64,000 nucleotides of DNA from Bidens hawaiensis (taxonomy: Eukaryota > Streptophyta > Magnoliopsida > Asterales > Asteraceae): NCBI GenBank assembly GCA_021521415.1, contig JAIQDT010000059.1, forward strand, positions 2,790,001 to 2,854,000, given 5' to 3'. The notes under the pieces were generated by a model that made no database searches, was not told the origin of the DNA, and saw only the letters and a program-made list of their open reading frames with translations. This document shows, in pieces, positions 32,701 through 45,076 of this stretch. Numbering within the stretch: the first letter of the stretch is position 1; every line of letters starts with the position of its first letter. The translations under genes were made by a program, and so were the position numbers.

Positions 32701-33380
32701 AGTAACACATATAGCCTTCCTAACTGTATTCAATTTGCATTTTATAGTCAAGCTCGAAATTCTTTTCTATAAGTAAGAGCGATTGCAATAGGTTCTTCAA
32801 AATATGTGAATGTGCATTTTATTTTTTAAATTGTGGTTGTAAAGTAGTTATGAGTGTGAGTGAATGAGGAAGAATATGTTTTGGTTTATAAGTAAATTTG
32901 GAAAACCAGTACCTACTATCTATATCTTTTTAATCTTTGTTGAAAATAGTTGTGAGTGAAGATGATAAAAAAAGTAAAGATAAATGTATATAAAATATAA
33001 TTTAATTAAAAATAAGAGTGAATATGTAATAATTTTTAGTATAATTATAAAGATAAGGATACAGTAGACATGCACAAACCGTTTATCAAGTCGGGTGCCA
33101 CCAGAGTACAGTCATGAAAACCCTAACCAGTATAACCGGTTTAGGGTATTAACCGAAGAATAACTTGTTTTTATGGAAAAACATGGGAAAAATTGGGAAA
33201 AAAACTTGGAAAATCAGGAAAAAAAACAAATCTAAAACACTTATTTTTTCAGTGAACTTTTACATATTTTCAACGTTTTCATAATAAGTGTTTCAAAATA
33301 ATACATAGATAGCTTGAAAAATAAACATTTGTAATCATCTTGACGTGGATTTCGTTGATTAATTCTCATCGTTTATTGCT
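32469..33380. other. Intergenic with (ATT)n microsatellite
   Basis: AT-rich; a perfect (ATT)n run at about 32657-32698. Otherwise no gene or element recognised. A run of GGGAAAAA-type words lies near 33180-33230. Confidence 0.45.
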
Positions 33381-33399
33381 TATTTTTCCGTTCTGGCGT

Positions 33400-33840
33400 T
33401 GGCTTCATCGTTTAATGTTTCTTATTCGTTCTCCATCCCATCTTTATTTTTTACGGGTTTTCACATTCCGGTTCGGAACTACTTGATAGTACCAAATCAT
33501 TGTACAATTGTTCACCCTCGGTTAGTGATTGTACAACACCCATTGCCACTTATTCTTCGTGTAGTTTTTCTTCAACGTTGAGCTCTTCTTCATGACTTGA
33601 GATATGTTGGATACGGTCCTCCGCATCCAAGTGTTCTTTTAAGCAAATGCGCAATTCTAGTGATTCCGGTGTTAGCCTCGTCCCTTATATCGATAAAAAC
33701 CTACCACTCAAAGAAAAAACACTTTCCGAAGCTATCGTAGAAGCTTGGCCAGTTAGTAAATCACGGGCCATGGCGGCAAGCACGGGGAATTGGGGTTCCA
33801 TTTGGTTCCACCAACCCAAAATATCAAAGTTTGCAAAATC
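33400..33840 (-). pseudogene. hAT transposase C-terminal remnant
   Basis: Minus-strand reading from about 33835 contains FDILGWWNQMEPQFPVLAAM, ARDLLTGQASTIASESVFSL and SGRFLSI, then after a stop TRLTPESLELRICLKEHLDA. This is the hAT dimerisation domain (hATC) with its conserved WW and ASE motifs. Further right the reading breaks up. The stop and missing N-terminal part make it a pseudogene. No terminal repeats found. The plus-strand open stretch at 33647-33916 is its shadow. Confidence 0.75.
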
Positions 33841-34061
33841 ATGTGCCGTGAACATAAAATCAGTTGCACTATACCGTCTTTGCCCACTATTTGGGGCGCT
33901 AGCACGAGTTTTATAATTTTGTTGTTTCTTATACCACTAAATAAACTTTTGTTTGGGTTAGTAGATGAGAAGCTTGCTCTAAAACCCTTTGATTGTCGCA
34001 CGCTTGGTGTCGATCCATATTTAAGAGAGTAAAATTCAAGCATGTTTTATGAACAAGTATT

Positions 34062-34798
34062 TGTTGGGTTTTAAAGATTATATTGATTGAAGATTCTCTA
34101 AGCTAAACTAAAGACTTCACAAAGTATAGATCTTGAGTAGTTATTCTGGGCCAAACACTTACAAATAAATGAAGATTTATATAAGTATATGCTTCGAGTA
34201 GTTAAATTACACACAAGTACTTGTAGGGAGTTGTAGAAAACCCTAAGTCTTTAATCCGAGTACTTATTATAGTCTTGAGTACTTATGGAGATCAGAAGAG
34301 AGATTATGTGTAACTACTCATGAATATTTTGTTCACGAGTACATAGCCCATGTGTTCGAAATTGATGTTTATGGTTAACTATAACTACGTGTGAAGAAAA
34401 TAAGTGCCCATGAATAAAGATGTGTTCGAAGTTAAAAGATTCTAAGTCACATGTAGAAGAAGATTATCTGTTCAAGGACAAAATTATGTGTTCAAAGGTG
34501 GTTATTATGTGTTCGAAGGCTGAAGAACGTGTATTTTCTACTTGTTTGTAATTGAGCTTAATGTTTATGATGAAAGCCTTTTGTAATAGCATAAATAGGT
34601 TTGTTAAAGAGTTTATTAGTAACTATTTGTAAGTATTTCATTGTATTTTCTCCGTGTAACCATTTTACTATTCAATGGACGTATTCGATGATTGATTGAT
34701 TATGCTTGCTTAATTCAACTACTAGTGTGGATTCCGCATCCATTAGTAGTTAGATCTTCAATTGTGTGTTTGTATTCTAGTTAAAACCGATCTTGATA
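34062..34798 (+). mobile_element. Copia 5' LTR, family 4
   Basis: TGTTGGG to TTGATA (expected CA; one change), 737 bp, followed by a tRNA-iMet-type primer site. It carries its own word set: TTCGAGTA, CGAGTACTT and GTGTTCGAA, about a dozen times between 34130 and 34510. A TATA-like GCATAAATAGG lies near 34590. Confidence 0.82.
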
Positions 34799-34800
34799 AG

Positions 34801-34812
34801 TCGTATCAGAGC
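34801..34812 (+). other. Primer binding site, tRNA-iMet (one mismatch)
   Basis: TCGTATCAGAGC; the copia consensus is TGGTATCAGAGC, as at 50747. Confidence 0.8.
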
Positions 34813-35666
34813 TATGGAGCTCAATTAGGATTTAATTTCTGGTAATTGAGGTTGAAGATCACAAGCGAGTGTTCGATTCATCAATTCGATTGCAGATTTG
34901 AAGAAAAAAGGAGAATTTAAGATAATTTGAGCTGACCTCATGTTGATTTTACTGTGTGATTGATTCGGAGTTCACCGTTACATCAATTTGAGGTTTAAAA
35001 GTATTTGTAACCTAATCTCATTTCAAATTCATTGATAATTCATATAAACTTGCTCAGATTTTTCATTTTAAATCATGATTTGTTGAAAGTTTAGTTTGTT
35101 TGATTTCAGATTTGTTACTGTTTCATTAAATTTGTTGCTGTTTCATTAGATTTTCAAAGTTTTATTGAGTAATTAGTTGTTAAATTTTAAATTTAACGTT
35201 TCATTAAAAACTAAAAAAAACACAATTAAAAATTATTTCAAAAGAAACATGGATTCTAAATAGGAACGACTATTAATAAACTTCCTAAGTTGAAAAACGC
35301 AGTTGAGTATGCACATTGGAAGGAAATGTTCGAATTTGTTGTGTGTTTCAATGATATTGATGTTTGGGAGTCGATCACTGAAGGACCTTATGTTAGACTA
35401 GAGAATAGTACAGGTCTAATCACAGGTGCTGGTAGTGTTATAATGAGGAGAGAGAAGAAATAAATTTCTACACTGAAATTAGCTTTGTCATGGGAAGTAT
35501 CGAATAGTGTGAGGTAATATATTGATGCCAAGCAATATGGGATGCTTCTTAGATGATGTTTGAGGGAATTAATGAGCTGAAGGATGTTAAGAAGGATAGG
35601 TTGAAAGGTATGTTTGCAAGGTTTAAGTACAAACCTGGTGAGAGATTAGAGGACATACTTAAGAGA

Positions 35667-35684
35667 CATGTGAGTATTGTGAAT
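35667..35684. repeat. 18-bp LINE target site duplication, left copy
   Basis: CATGTGAGTATTGTGAAT, repeated exactly at 36075-36092. The length fits target-primed reverse transcription. Confidence 0.93.
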
Positions 35685-36074
35685 CATCATCATCATCATC
35701 GTACTCAGTATATCCCACCAATAACAATGCTATGGTAAGGTCTGAGTAGGGTAAGATGTAGACAGCCTTACCTCTATCCCATAGGGATAGAGAGGCTGCT
35801 TCCGGTGAGACCCCCGGCTCGATAGTAGTTTTGCATCAAGCCTTGGACATAAGGCACATAGCACTCAATCATCAGGGACACCGGCTGATTGGTGCATGTG
35901 CCCTTGTCTTTCGGCTATCAACGCCACCACATGATGCCTGATTAACCTTCCGCCACCTTTAACGTTATTTTCACGAGATTGGTAAAATAACGTCAAAATT
36001 AGTGCAATTTTACTTTTGCCCACCCGAGGGTTCACACATATATACTTTATATGCGCGCATCGCAAGCAGGGCGT
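35685..36074 (-). mobile_element. LINE-derived element (RTE-like), 390 bp, in copia gag
   Basis: Minus-oriented, with an (ATG)n tail at its left edge. Its last ~245 bp match the copy at 32209-32457, and it extends about 140 bp further 5' (through GTGGCGGAAGGTTAATCAGG). It is flanked by an exact 18-bp duplication. It could be a 5'-truncated RTE LINE or a SINE moved by one; I see no RNA polymerase III boxes and no ORF. Confidence 0.82.
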
Positions 36075-36519
36075 CATGTGAGTATTGTGAATGAGATCAG
36101 ATTAACTGATTTGCCATACACTGATTTTGAAATGATATTCTTACAATAAGAAGCTGTTAAGTTATTTTCCTAAGGCATGATATACTGGTGCTAAGTTTGT
36201 GAGAGATAAGTAACTTTAGAGATATGAAGTTAGATTAGATGATTGCATTGTTATAGTCTAGTGAGATTGAGATGATTGAGAATGAGATTCTAAGTGAAGG
36301 AAAACCGTTTTCCTATGGCTAGTGCAATTATAGCTCTAACTAGAATGCCAAGTAAAATGTCAAAAGAGATTCCTATTGTTGTAGAGCCTTGTGAAACCAT
36401 CGAGATGCCAAACCAGTTCTATGTGGTTGCTAATGCCGGAACAAGTCAAGCAGGATCAAGTTAGCCAAAATTTCATGTCAAGTGGTTAATGAACTAGAGT
36501 GAAACAATGCATCTGCACA

Positions 36520-37811
36520 TAGGGATGGCAAAAAAACCCAAACCCGATGGGGAAAACCGAAACCCGCCCCGAACGGGGCGGGTTCGGGGACACTTAATCG
36601 GGGACGGGTCCGGGTTCGGGTTTTCCCCGTTTAAGTTAATCGGGTTCGGGGCGGGTATGGTATAGCCTGTACCCGCCCCGTATACCCGCCCCGTATACCC
36701 GTTTAAAACCCGTTTAATTAAATATAATTTTTATATTTATATATAATATATTATTTATTAAATATAATTTTTATATTCGGATATGACTTATTATTTACAT
36801 TAATTTAACTTTATTCATTAATTGTATTAACTTTATTTATATATTAGGTGTCACAACGGAGCTTGATTTGTATCTACAAGAGAAAGTTTGGATAAAAGAA
36901 ACTGAGATTGACCTTTTAGCTTGGTGGAAAACAAATGGTGTCAAGTACCCAAGGTTGCAAAAGATTGCTCGAGATATATTGGCGATTCCAATATCTACCG
37001 TTGCTTCCGAGTCCGCTTTTAGTACAAGTGGTAGATTGGTAAGTCCACATCGTAGCCGTCTTCATCCAAAAACATTGGAAGCGTTAATGTGCGCCCAAAG
37101 TTGGTTGTTGAATGAAATCAAAGGTAAACAAACATTTTATTTTTTATTTTTAACTTAGCTACTATATAAACTTTTGACTTTTGTGATATGAATATAGCAA
37201 CTTGTTCAGAAGAATCCGAGGCATATTGCCAAACTATTGAATATGATTGTGACGATGGTATTGAGGTAATACATATATATATGGTTTATCGTTTACATTT
37301 TAATATGGTTTAACATTGATTCTTATATAGTTTCCAATTAATATGTTAATGTTTGATTATCATAGCAATCCGGCGTGACAAGTGTTTGAATGGTTGAATG
37401 GGTGCGGTATGGACGTGTAAGAAGGATCAATCATGAAGTTAATTTCCGTTGTGATGGGAGAAATAAACATTTTTATGTATTAATAATGTCTTTTGTATGT
37501 GTAATGTGTTTGGATATTGAACTTTTTGTGTATTAATATTGTATTGTAATTTTGTATCATTTTCTTACAATCGGGTTTTAAACGGTGAACCCGACGGTTA
37601 AATGGGGATCCCCACGGGGAATTTAGCCCGTTTAAAAACCATTTATGCTAGACGGGTTCCCCGAATACCCGCGGTTTTCCCCGAATCCCCGATGGGGATT
37701 CCCCGTTTAGTCCCCGCGGGTTTTTAGACGGTTTTGGTAATGAGTTTTATAAACCGGGGCGGGTATGGGATTGGCATTCCCCGCCCCGAAACCGCCCCGT
37801 TGCCATCCCTA
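36520..37811 (+). mobile_element. hAT element, internally deleted, 1292 bp
   Basis: Terminal inverted repeats TAGGGATGGCAA and TTGCCATCCCTA, flanked by the 8-bp duplication TCTGCACA (36512-36519 and 37812-37819). Subterminal regions are rich in CCCGCCCCG and GGGGCGGGTTCGGGG words in both orientations, presumed transposase binding sites. Only the last exons of the transposase remain, so the element is non-autonomous. Confidence 0.95.
36868..37389 (+). pseudogene. hAT transposase, last three exons
   Basis: The dimerisation domain of an Ac/hAT transposase: LDLYLQEKVWIKETEIDLLA, then WWKTNGVKYPRLQKIARDIL, then STVASESAFSTSGRLVSPHR and LHPKTLEALMCAQSWLLNE. A donor AAAG|GTAAAC at 37123/37124 and acceptor ATATAG|CAACTT at 37197/37198 join to ATCSEESEAYCQTIEYD. 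A second intron (37266-37365) leads to a short last exon ending TGA 37387-37389. The upstream catalytic exons are absent. The surviving domain is uninterrupted. Confidence 0.85.
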
Positions 37812-37837
37812 TCTGCACATAATACAGAGTTTCTTGC

Positions 37838-37881
<44 letters not shown>
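37838..37881. repeat. (ATT)n microsatellite
   Basis: About 14 perfect TTA units just right of the hAT element, inside the decayed copia gag. Confidence 0.95.
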
Positions 37882-38452
37882 TGCTTTCATTGATTCTTAT
37901 AATACATTTTTTTTTGTTTTTGCAAAAAAAATTTACACACACATTTGTTGTGCAGGATGATTTTGAAAAAATTCATCCAAATGATCTTGAGGATATAAAT
38001 ATCAAATGTAAAATGGCTATGTTAGTAATGAGGCCAAAAAGGTTTTATGACATAACTAGAAAATTAAACTTTGCAGGTCCAAATGATAAATTTGTATTTG
38101 ACAAGTCAAAGGTGACTTGTTATAATTGTAATCTACCAGATAATTTTCTTAAAGCGTGTATTGCACCAAGATCATTTTCTCAAAACTACACAACAACATG
38201 AAAAAGTTTCAAAATCAAGGTTCATATAACACACCATTTCAGAATAACCAAAACAATTTTCATAATTAAAACAACTTAAAGAATAACCAAGGTAAAGGTA
38301 ATTCAAATTTTTATAACCAAAATAGTTTTCATAACAACTATGGTCAGGAAATTCAAAATTTCAAAATAACAACCATAATGTTCTAATGTTCAAAGAGGAA
38401 GCAGTTTTAATCAAAGCAACTGTACACCCATGAATTTTCGTTAATTGGCTTA

Positions 38453-41178
38453 TGTGTCTACAGAAGTTTGCATATTAAACGGGATTAAATTTTCCAAGTT
38501 GAGGGGCTTCATGGTCCTTCTTAAAAGTCCATTTATTTACCTTTTGGTTCATGTTATCACAATTTACAAGTGGAGGGGCCTGACTTGTAAAATCTCTAAG
38601 CCTAAAATAATATAGCCCCCCCCTCCTTGCGATTGGTAGCCCCAAACCCACTTAACCCACCGATTTTTCTTCATACCAGCCATTATCTAGGTATAATCAC
38701 TTAATTGCAGGTCGGTTCTAGGGCTAGGAACATCTTTTTCACCATTAATCCGCTTCTTATATGCGTTTATTGATCAATTCTTCTTTTCGGTTAAAATCTG
38801 GCGGCTGTTTGGCTTTCCGGAAAATGCTCTATTGGTGGCTGGTGGCAGCGATGGTACAGGGTCATAGTGCTCAGCGACGCGGTCGCGTGGATATATTATT
38901 TTCTTGATTTCGAGTTAGTATGACCAAGTTATAAGCAAAACAAGAAAGGGTTCGCATTCTGGATAACAGTTCAGGTTTCCGGCGGCTGTTTGGTTTTCCG
39001 GTGGCTTTCGGAGATGGAGATGGTACAGGGTCGTAGTGCTCATTGAGGTGAACGCGTGGATATGTTATTCACCAAAAACGGAGTTCGTTTGATAGTGTTT
39101 TGAGTTACTCGACTGTTAACGCGTAAAACCGAACGAACCTGGAGTTTGTTTTAACTTCTGACAGCTGTGGGGGTAGGTGTGGCCTATGAAAGTAATTTTC
39201 TAAGGTCCGGCATGTTGAGACGGGTTCTTGGACATGTGATTCACGCGAATCAGAGTTCGTATGGTCAAGTTATGAACGTTTCAGTTTCTTTTATTCGCGC
39301 CGGCAGTTTAGGATGTTGTGCATAAGGGTTCAAATAACTTATACTCGAAGGTATAACTTGGTGAATCTTTTATGTATTGTTTGGTATGATTATGGGATAT
39401 GATAATTTTTTCGGGAATTAGGTTTGAGTACGTTTTTTAGTAACATTATTTATAGGTTATTTTTACGCAAGTGAGCGCGTTGGTTGTGCGGATTGGGAAC
39501 CTTGTGAAGTTTGAGATTAGGGATTTTGCTTCTATTGGATTCTAAGGTATGTAGTTAGTATCATATCTAAATTATCATGGTCATTGGAATTTGTTAGGTT
39601 GGTCAATTGTCATTAGTTCGAAAACTAGGATTTCAGTCGTTTAAATTGTTAGTAGTTGCGTTTCGCGTGTTGTTTGAGGGAATTAACAACCAATTCAGAT
39701 TGTGTATTATTAATATGATAAACGGGCTGTGAAAATATTAATTTTTAATAAAACAGGACTGAATTGGTTGGTGATTGCTCAAATAGTTCGGTAGAACGCG
39801 AATTCTCGCTTAATTGGCAATTCGTGCGTTGTACAAGAGAATTGCCGACCCATTCATCTTGTGTAGTGTCGTGTGGACTTATGGCTGTAATAACAGCAAA
39901 TTTTATCTCAACGGGCCTGGTTTGGTTGGTAATTACTTAAACAGCTCATTAATGCGCGAATTCGACACAATTAACGTAAACCGGGTGTAGTTCGGAAACC
40001 CTTTTTGTCCCCGGTTTTATTTAAGGATGGTTTTGGTAAATTAAAGGCCTCGGGGGCTAATGCAATTGAAATTATTATGGGTGAGGATTCGGATCAATTA
40101 AATCATGTTAGAATGTCTCGTAGAATAAGCGAGTCGGTACGGTTTAGTTAGTAATTGTGGTGTGTAACCCGACAGACTCTTGATTTGTGTAGTTACTTAG
40201 AGGTTCTCTAGCTTGTTGATACTTGTGTGACTTGTGTCAGGTGAGTTTCATGATTCCCTTTTTAATCTTTTTACGTTTTGGGCTAGCATACACACCTTAC
40301 TATGATTTTACTCGTTTAAACTATTTGGATGATATTGCATGGACTTACTTATAATTATATATTTATGAAATTATATATTACTTATAGCCTATGAGCTTGA
40401 GGACTATTAGACCTTGTATTAATTCTTAAACTATATATTATTTAAAGTTTACGCGTAATGATGTTATTGGTTGATTGATTGGCTAAGATGTACGTAGGTG
40501 TGTCTATTGATGTGTATGTTTTTGATAAACTGTGACCGGGTCAAATATATTACTCGAGGAAGACTCATGGTGAGGAAGCCCGCGTTGCATGTTTATGTTA
40601 AGGCGGGTTAAATATATTAATTGAGTCCTTGATTTCGTGTTTTGTGACTTGGGGTGAAGAGGCCAGCCATTTTGTTGAACAGCAACCGAGTCAAATATAT
40701 TACTCAAGGAAGACTTGTGATGGGGAGGCTCGTGATTGCGTTTTTGACTGAGGAAAATTATTTATTTATTACTTAGTATTTTCTCTAAAATTTTATATTC
40801 GCTAATTTAAACTGATTTATAACTGTTGTTATAAAAACATGAACTCACTCAGCTAAGCTAACTTTGTATGTATGTTAGTTTGATTTCCAGGTTGAGAAGT
40901 TGGAATTACCGCTTGGACGTGCTCGAGATTACCCGGACGGTTGAAGGCATATTAGTCGAAGAAAGTTAATAAAACGAACATTTTCTTATTTCAAGTACTT
41001 ATTTATGAATTTGATTTTTTGGACATGTTTTCGGTTTTGGGGTTTTATACTTGAATGTTTTTCCGCTGCATGTAACTCTAGACTCGTTTTTAATAAATTG
41101 AAACTGTTTTTGACCTTTACATACGAATCTTATGGTATGATAACCAACTATTTGACTCCCAAGTTTCGGGGTCTTACA
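38453..41178 (+). mobile_element. Long gypsy-type LTR (probable solo) in copia gag
   Basis: Copia gag stops near 38450 and resumes at 41179. The insert starts about TGTGTCTACAGAAG and ends GGGGTCTTACA, a usual chromovirus LTR terminus. It holds two diverged copies of a TGGCGGCTGTTTGG...GATGGTACAGGGTC unit at 38810-39070 and direct repeats at 40534-40735. I see no coding region. A matching duplication was not found, so the left edge is uncertain. Confidence 0.6.
40534..40735 (+). repeat. Degenerate direct repeats of ~150 bp in LTR
   Basis: GACCGGGTCAAATATATTAC at 40532 and ACCGAGTCAAATATATTACT at 40684, each followed by C(G/A)AGGAAGACT; a third weaker copy lies between (GGGTTAAATATATTAATTGA). 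Confidence 0.75.
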
Positions 41179-41396
41179 ACAACAAATTTTAGAAAACAAA
41201 CTACAAATTTTCATAATCAAAACATAAATTACAATCCAAATTCTAGAAATTCAAACAACAGTCAATCTAACAATGTTCAAAGTAATGTTTCACAGCAAGG
41301 TAACAGTGCAGGGAAGGGAAAGATTGCTCATGATGGAAATTTTAATTGGAGTAGTAATGCTGAAGATATTATGCAAGCAAACTGTGCTTCCTTGGC
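41179..41396 (+). pseudogene. Family 4 copia gag C-terminus
   Basis: Asn/Gln-rich tail (NYNPNSRNSNNSQSNNVQSN) followed by GKGKIAHDGNFNWSSNAEDI, the conserved end of Sirevirus gag before the protease. Cut at 41396 by the next LTR. Confidence 0.75.
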
Positions 41397-43484
41397 TGTC
41401 ACGCCCCGCCTGCCAGGGCGTAACGTTGATTGCTCATAAGCTCGATGACACTATTATAAGTGTCAATAAGTATTTATTTCGTGAAAAGCATCACATAATA
41501 CACGTGTTCATAATCAAACTAAACAACAACTTTAACAATTATACAAACTAATTCTTTGGATTGATAACCTAGAGGTATACTAGATTGTCTTCATTCTTGA
41601 CAAGCATCTTAAAATTGTACCTGTAACATGTATAACAATAGGGAGCGTCAACTAACGAATATGTAACAATAGCAAACTAAATAGATATGGACGTGTTCTC
41701 TTTGGTACAAGACCAAATTACTTTGGTAAAATGTATGATCATACTAGATGAGAATTGATGAGAAAGCACCAAAATCAAACACATAAACAGATAATTATGA
41801 GGCATAGACATAAAGCATGCGAATAATCACACATATACATGTAGTTGAATTGTAATTGAATATGAGGCAAAACATGAGTAATTTTGTTAATGGTATAAAT
41901 GCTACCCCCAAAATATGTAAAATAGAAAAAGGAGTACTCACCTTGAAGAATTCGCGTACGAGAAGGTGGAAAAATAGATTAACCAAGTGAACCAAAAGGG
42001 TTTGGTTCAACGGATGATCATAAGACAAAGAGGGTTTTAGGTTTAATAAATATTTGATTAAACAATTAGCACGAGTGAACATGTCGAGAGTTTGGTTAAG
42101 ATTTGGGGTTTTAACTCGAAAGTTGGAAAAATATATATTAAAATAAACAATATTTAATGTTTGATGTAAAGTTATTAGGTTTCTATTTTACACATTAAAA
42201 CTTACTAAATAATAATTAATCATGTTATTTAATGAGTTTGGTTTGATTCAAAATAAGCAAACTGAATCAAAGTTATGCAAGAAAATGACTTTAAATGAGT
42301 GTTCAGTTTTGGGCGGTCCAAATATGGATATTAAATTAAATTCGGTTCCCACACAACCATAATATCAAAACAATAGTAAAAACATAAAACTTCGAAACAT
42401 TAATCGAGTTCGTTTGTTAATTGATGAAAAACCCCAAAACTTGAACATAAACCCTAAAAAAACAAGATGTGAAATTGGACGTTGAAACAACTCAATCAAA
42501 TGGAATTGAGAGAGGGGTTTTGATCCATGTATGTAAACTAACATGAACAAAACAATAATTATCCGAATGAAAGCTTGAAAGAAGTAGTAGAAAATGAGTT
42601 TGACTTTTGAAAGACAAACGATGAGAAGGGAGGTTGGTGCACGAATCTAGGCAGATGAGTAGGGTTTATATAGTCTATACGAGGGCTTGAACAAAAAGAA
42701 ATCATTCTAATTTGACAACTAAAAGAATCCCAAAAATAAAGGAAATTAAAGAAATTGATTATGCATTAATAATCTTAGAGAGAAAGAAAAAAGAACTGTG
42801 ACATGGAATCATGTCTACGTTCTCTACAAGTTAAATAACGAATTTGGAGATGCTTTGGAGGATCAGTTTTTGCGATACTAGGCTTGCGTAGCGTATCGCG
42901 AAAGGCTAAGCTTTTGGGTGTTGCGATGCGCCACCCAAACAAGTGTCGCATGTTCTTGACATCACTTGTTGCGAAGACCATGGGCATAAGGCTTCGCGTA
43001 TCGTGACCCACCTGGATTGGGTAGAAACCCTAACATCATCGCGTGTCGCAAAGAAAGGAAGAAGATCCTTGTGTGACATGTGAAGGATGAAAAAGTCAGA
43101 ATTTGTAAGTCCCCGGACCCTTGTGCCCTACATTGGATGTTGGATTTACTCATAAACGCAGTTCTACATATCAGAGTTAATTAAAACTTTTACAGAATAA
43201 TTAAAACTTCAACCATCATTACACAATCTTAAATTAAACATACATTAAACATGTCTTAAAACATCACAAAACATCATAACTTCCAATCTTCAGATGCCAG
43301 CTTATTTATTCTTCTACCATGTGTGCTTCTCAAGCCAGCTCCGTCATTCTATTTGCCTGCGTGTATACTAAAAGTCAGTTATGCTGAGTGAGTTCTAGTT
43401 AATCATGCAACATACATTACATTCACATACTTACATATACGTATCCGAAGATACATATTACATACTTAACCTATTTACTTTTCT

Positions 43485-43660
43485 TTCATACATACATACA
43501 TACATACATACATACATACATACATACATACATACACACATACACACACACATACATACATCCATACATACATACATACATACATACATACGTAAGTACG
43601 TACATACATACATACATACAAACACACACACACACACATACATACATACATACATACTTT
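43485..43660. repeat. (CATA)n microsatellite
   Basis: Long tetranucleotide run of CATA/TACA with interspersed CACA, about 175 bp. Its open reading (Thr-Tyr-Ile-His repeats) is an artefact. Confidence 0.95.
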
Positions 43661-43739
43661 TATACTTTCTTGTTTGAACTTACTTATTACATGCTTAGCT
43701 ATTTCTACGTTTTAAAGAGCCTTTCACCCTATGACCTCT

Positions 43740-43987
43740 TAGATATTATAAGGGTCTTGTCCCTACCCTCTCATATATTATAAGAGTCTGGTCCCTATCA
43801 TCACAGATATTATAAGGGTCTGGTCCCTATCATCTCAGATATTATAAGGGTCTGGTCCCTAGCATCTTAGATATTATAAGGGTTTGGTCCCTATCATCTC
43901 AGCTATTATAAAGGTCTGGTCCCTATCATCTAAGCTATTATAAAGGTTTGGTCCCTATCATCTTAGATATTATAAGGGTCTGGTCCC
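43740..43987 (+). repeat. ~33-bp minisatellite
   Basis: About seven to eight units of GATATTATAAGGGTCTGGTC followed by CCTATCATCTCA. The array resumes at 45077-45145 after a hAT insertion. Confidence 0.9.
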
Positions 43988-45076
43988 AGTGGTGGATCTA
44001 GACAAAAATCTCGGGGGTAACGTTCAATTTTTTTTATCGTATTCCATAAAATGTAAACGAAACAAAATAGGATCACGATAATAGACATATTTAAACGCAT
44101 GGGGTGTAGTTTTCTCCTCTTCGATTTTTGAAGGCTTGAAATTGAACTATTAAACACTCTTTTTTTACTTTATCAAACATTTCTCTTTCGAACGCATAAA
44201 GTAAAGCATTGTTCAAATACTCATCACCCATTCGCTTGTGCAAACCCGTATTGATAAGCTTCATTTTATAATAACATATTTCAACGGTTGCGGTTGCAAT
44301 TGTTAAAAACCAACGCTAGCTTCAATATTCGATAAACCGATGGAAAAAAGTGGTGTTTTTTCCAGTTTCCATTATTAGACTAGCAATGTCACACTTTCCA
44401 CCCAATTTTTCAAATTTATTATCTTCCTTTAAAGTGTGATAAAATGTCGTACGATCACCCGAAATGCACCATCTTTCTTCATTACTAAAATCATTCGGAT
44501 ACATCTCCGAAATGCCAATATCTTAGATATTTCAAACTTGAAAAACAAATCTCATAGATTTAAACCATACATATTTTCTATCAAACTAGTTGAGACCTCA
44601 CCAAATCTATTTCCAAATTCTTGAGTTTGCATATCCCAAACTGTATTAAAAACTTCAACCTCAAAATGATGATTTTGTTGATCATGTTTATGTTTGATCT
44701 TTGTAGTTCAAACAAAAGAAAAAAGGTTAATGGAATCTATTTTCTTTGATTTATAAACTTTGTTTAGGCTTTATTTGATTTGAACTTTTAAAAAATGATG
44801 ATTCTGTTGAGCTTGTTTGCATTTGAGACTGTTGTCATTTGATGTTTCTCGTTCAAACAAAGGAAAAATAAGTTAATTGTTTTCATTTGCTTTATGCTAT
44901 AAACTTTGTTTGGGCTTTATTCTATTTGAACTTTTAAATTGGTTGAGCTTTAAACATAGGGGTAACATAATATTTTTTTCAGGAGTAGCGAAATACGAAA
45001 ACTGACCTAAAAAGAAAAAAAATTACACTACCGACAAAAGTTGAGTACCCCTGATTCTAGGCTACATCCGCCATTA
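43988..45076 (-). mobile_element. hAT element (TTF-type), 1089 bp, in minisatellite
   Basis: Ends AGTGGTGGATCTAG and CTACATCCGCCATTA are an imperfect inverted pair of the common plant CAGTGGCGGAYNTAG type. The 8-bp duplication CTGGTCCC (43980-43987, 45077-45084) flanks them, though the target repeat itself makes the edge ambiguous by a base or two. A minus-strand relic (about 44504-44160) reads MYPNDFSNEERWCISGDRTT, then GGKCDIASLIMETG, then TATVEICYYKMKLINTGLHK, i.e. a decayed hAT dimerisation domain of the zf-TTF group. Non-autonomous. Confidence 0.82.

Larger units (their letters stand above)
35250..38452 (+). pseudogene. Family 4 copia gag, interrupted
   Basis: Sirevirus-like gag in pieces. 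The N-terminal part reads INKLPKLKNAVEYAHWKEMF and VWESITEGPYVRLENSTG. Next GINELKDVKKDRLKGMFARF and YKPGERLEDILKRHVSIVN, cut at 35684 by a LINE and resuming with EIRLTDLPYTDFEM. A hAT sits at 36520-37811. The C-terminal part starts near 37955 (DDFEKIHPNDLEDINIKCKM) and includes a decayed zinc knuckle, CYNCNLPDNFLKAC, where the His is replaced. A Gln/Asn-rich tail follows to the next insertion at about 38453. Many stops; dead. The gag end continues at 41179-41396. Confidence 0.78.

Noticed and set aside
33647..33916. Plus-strand ORF of 89 codons
   Set aside because: It is the shadow of the hAT dimerisation domain, which reads clearly on the minus strand.
43405..43677. Open reading frames over the (CATA)n tract
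   Set aside because: Tetranucleotide repeats read as Tyr-Ile-His-Thr on either strand; no coding character.
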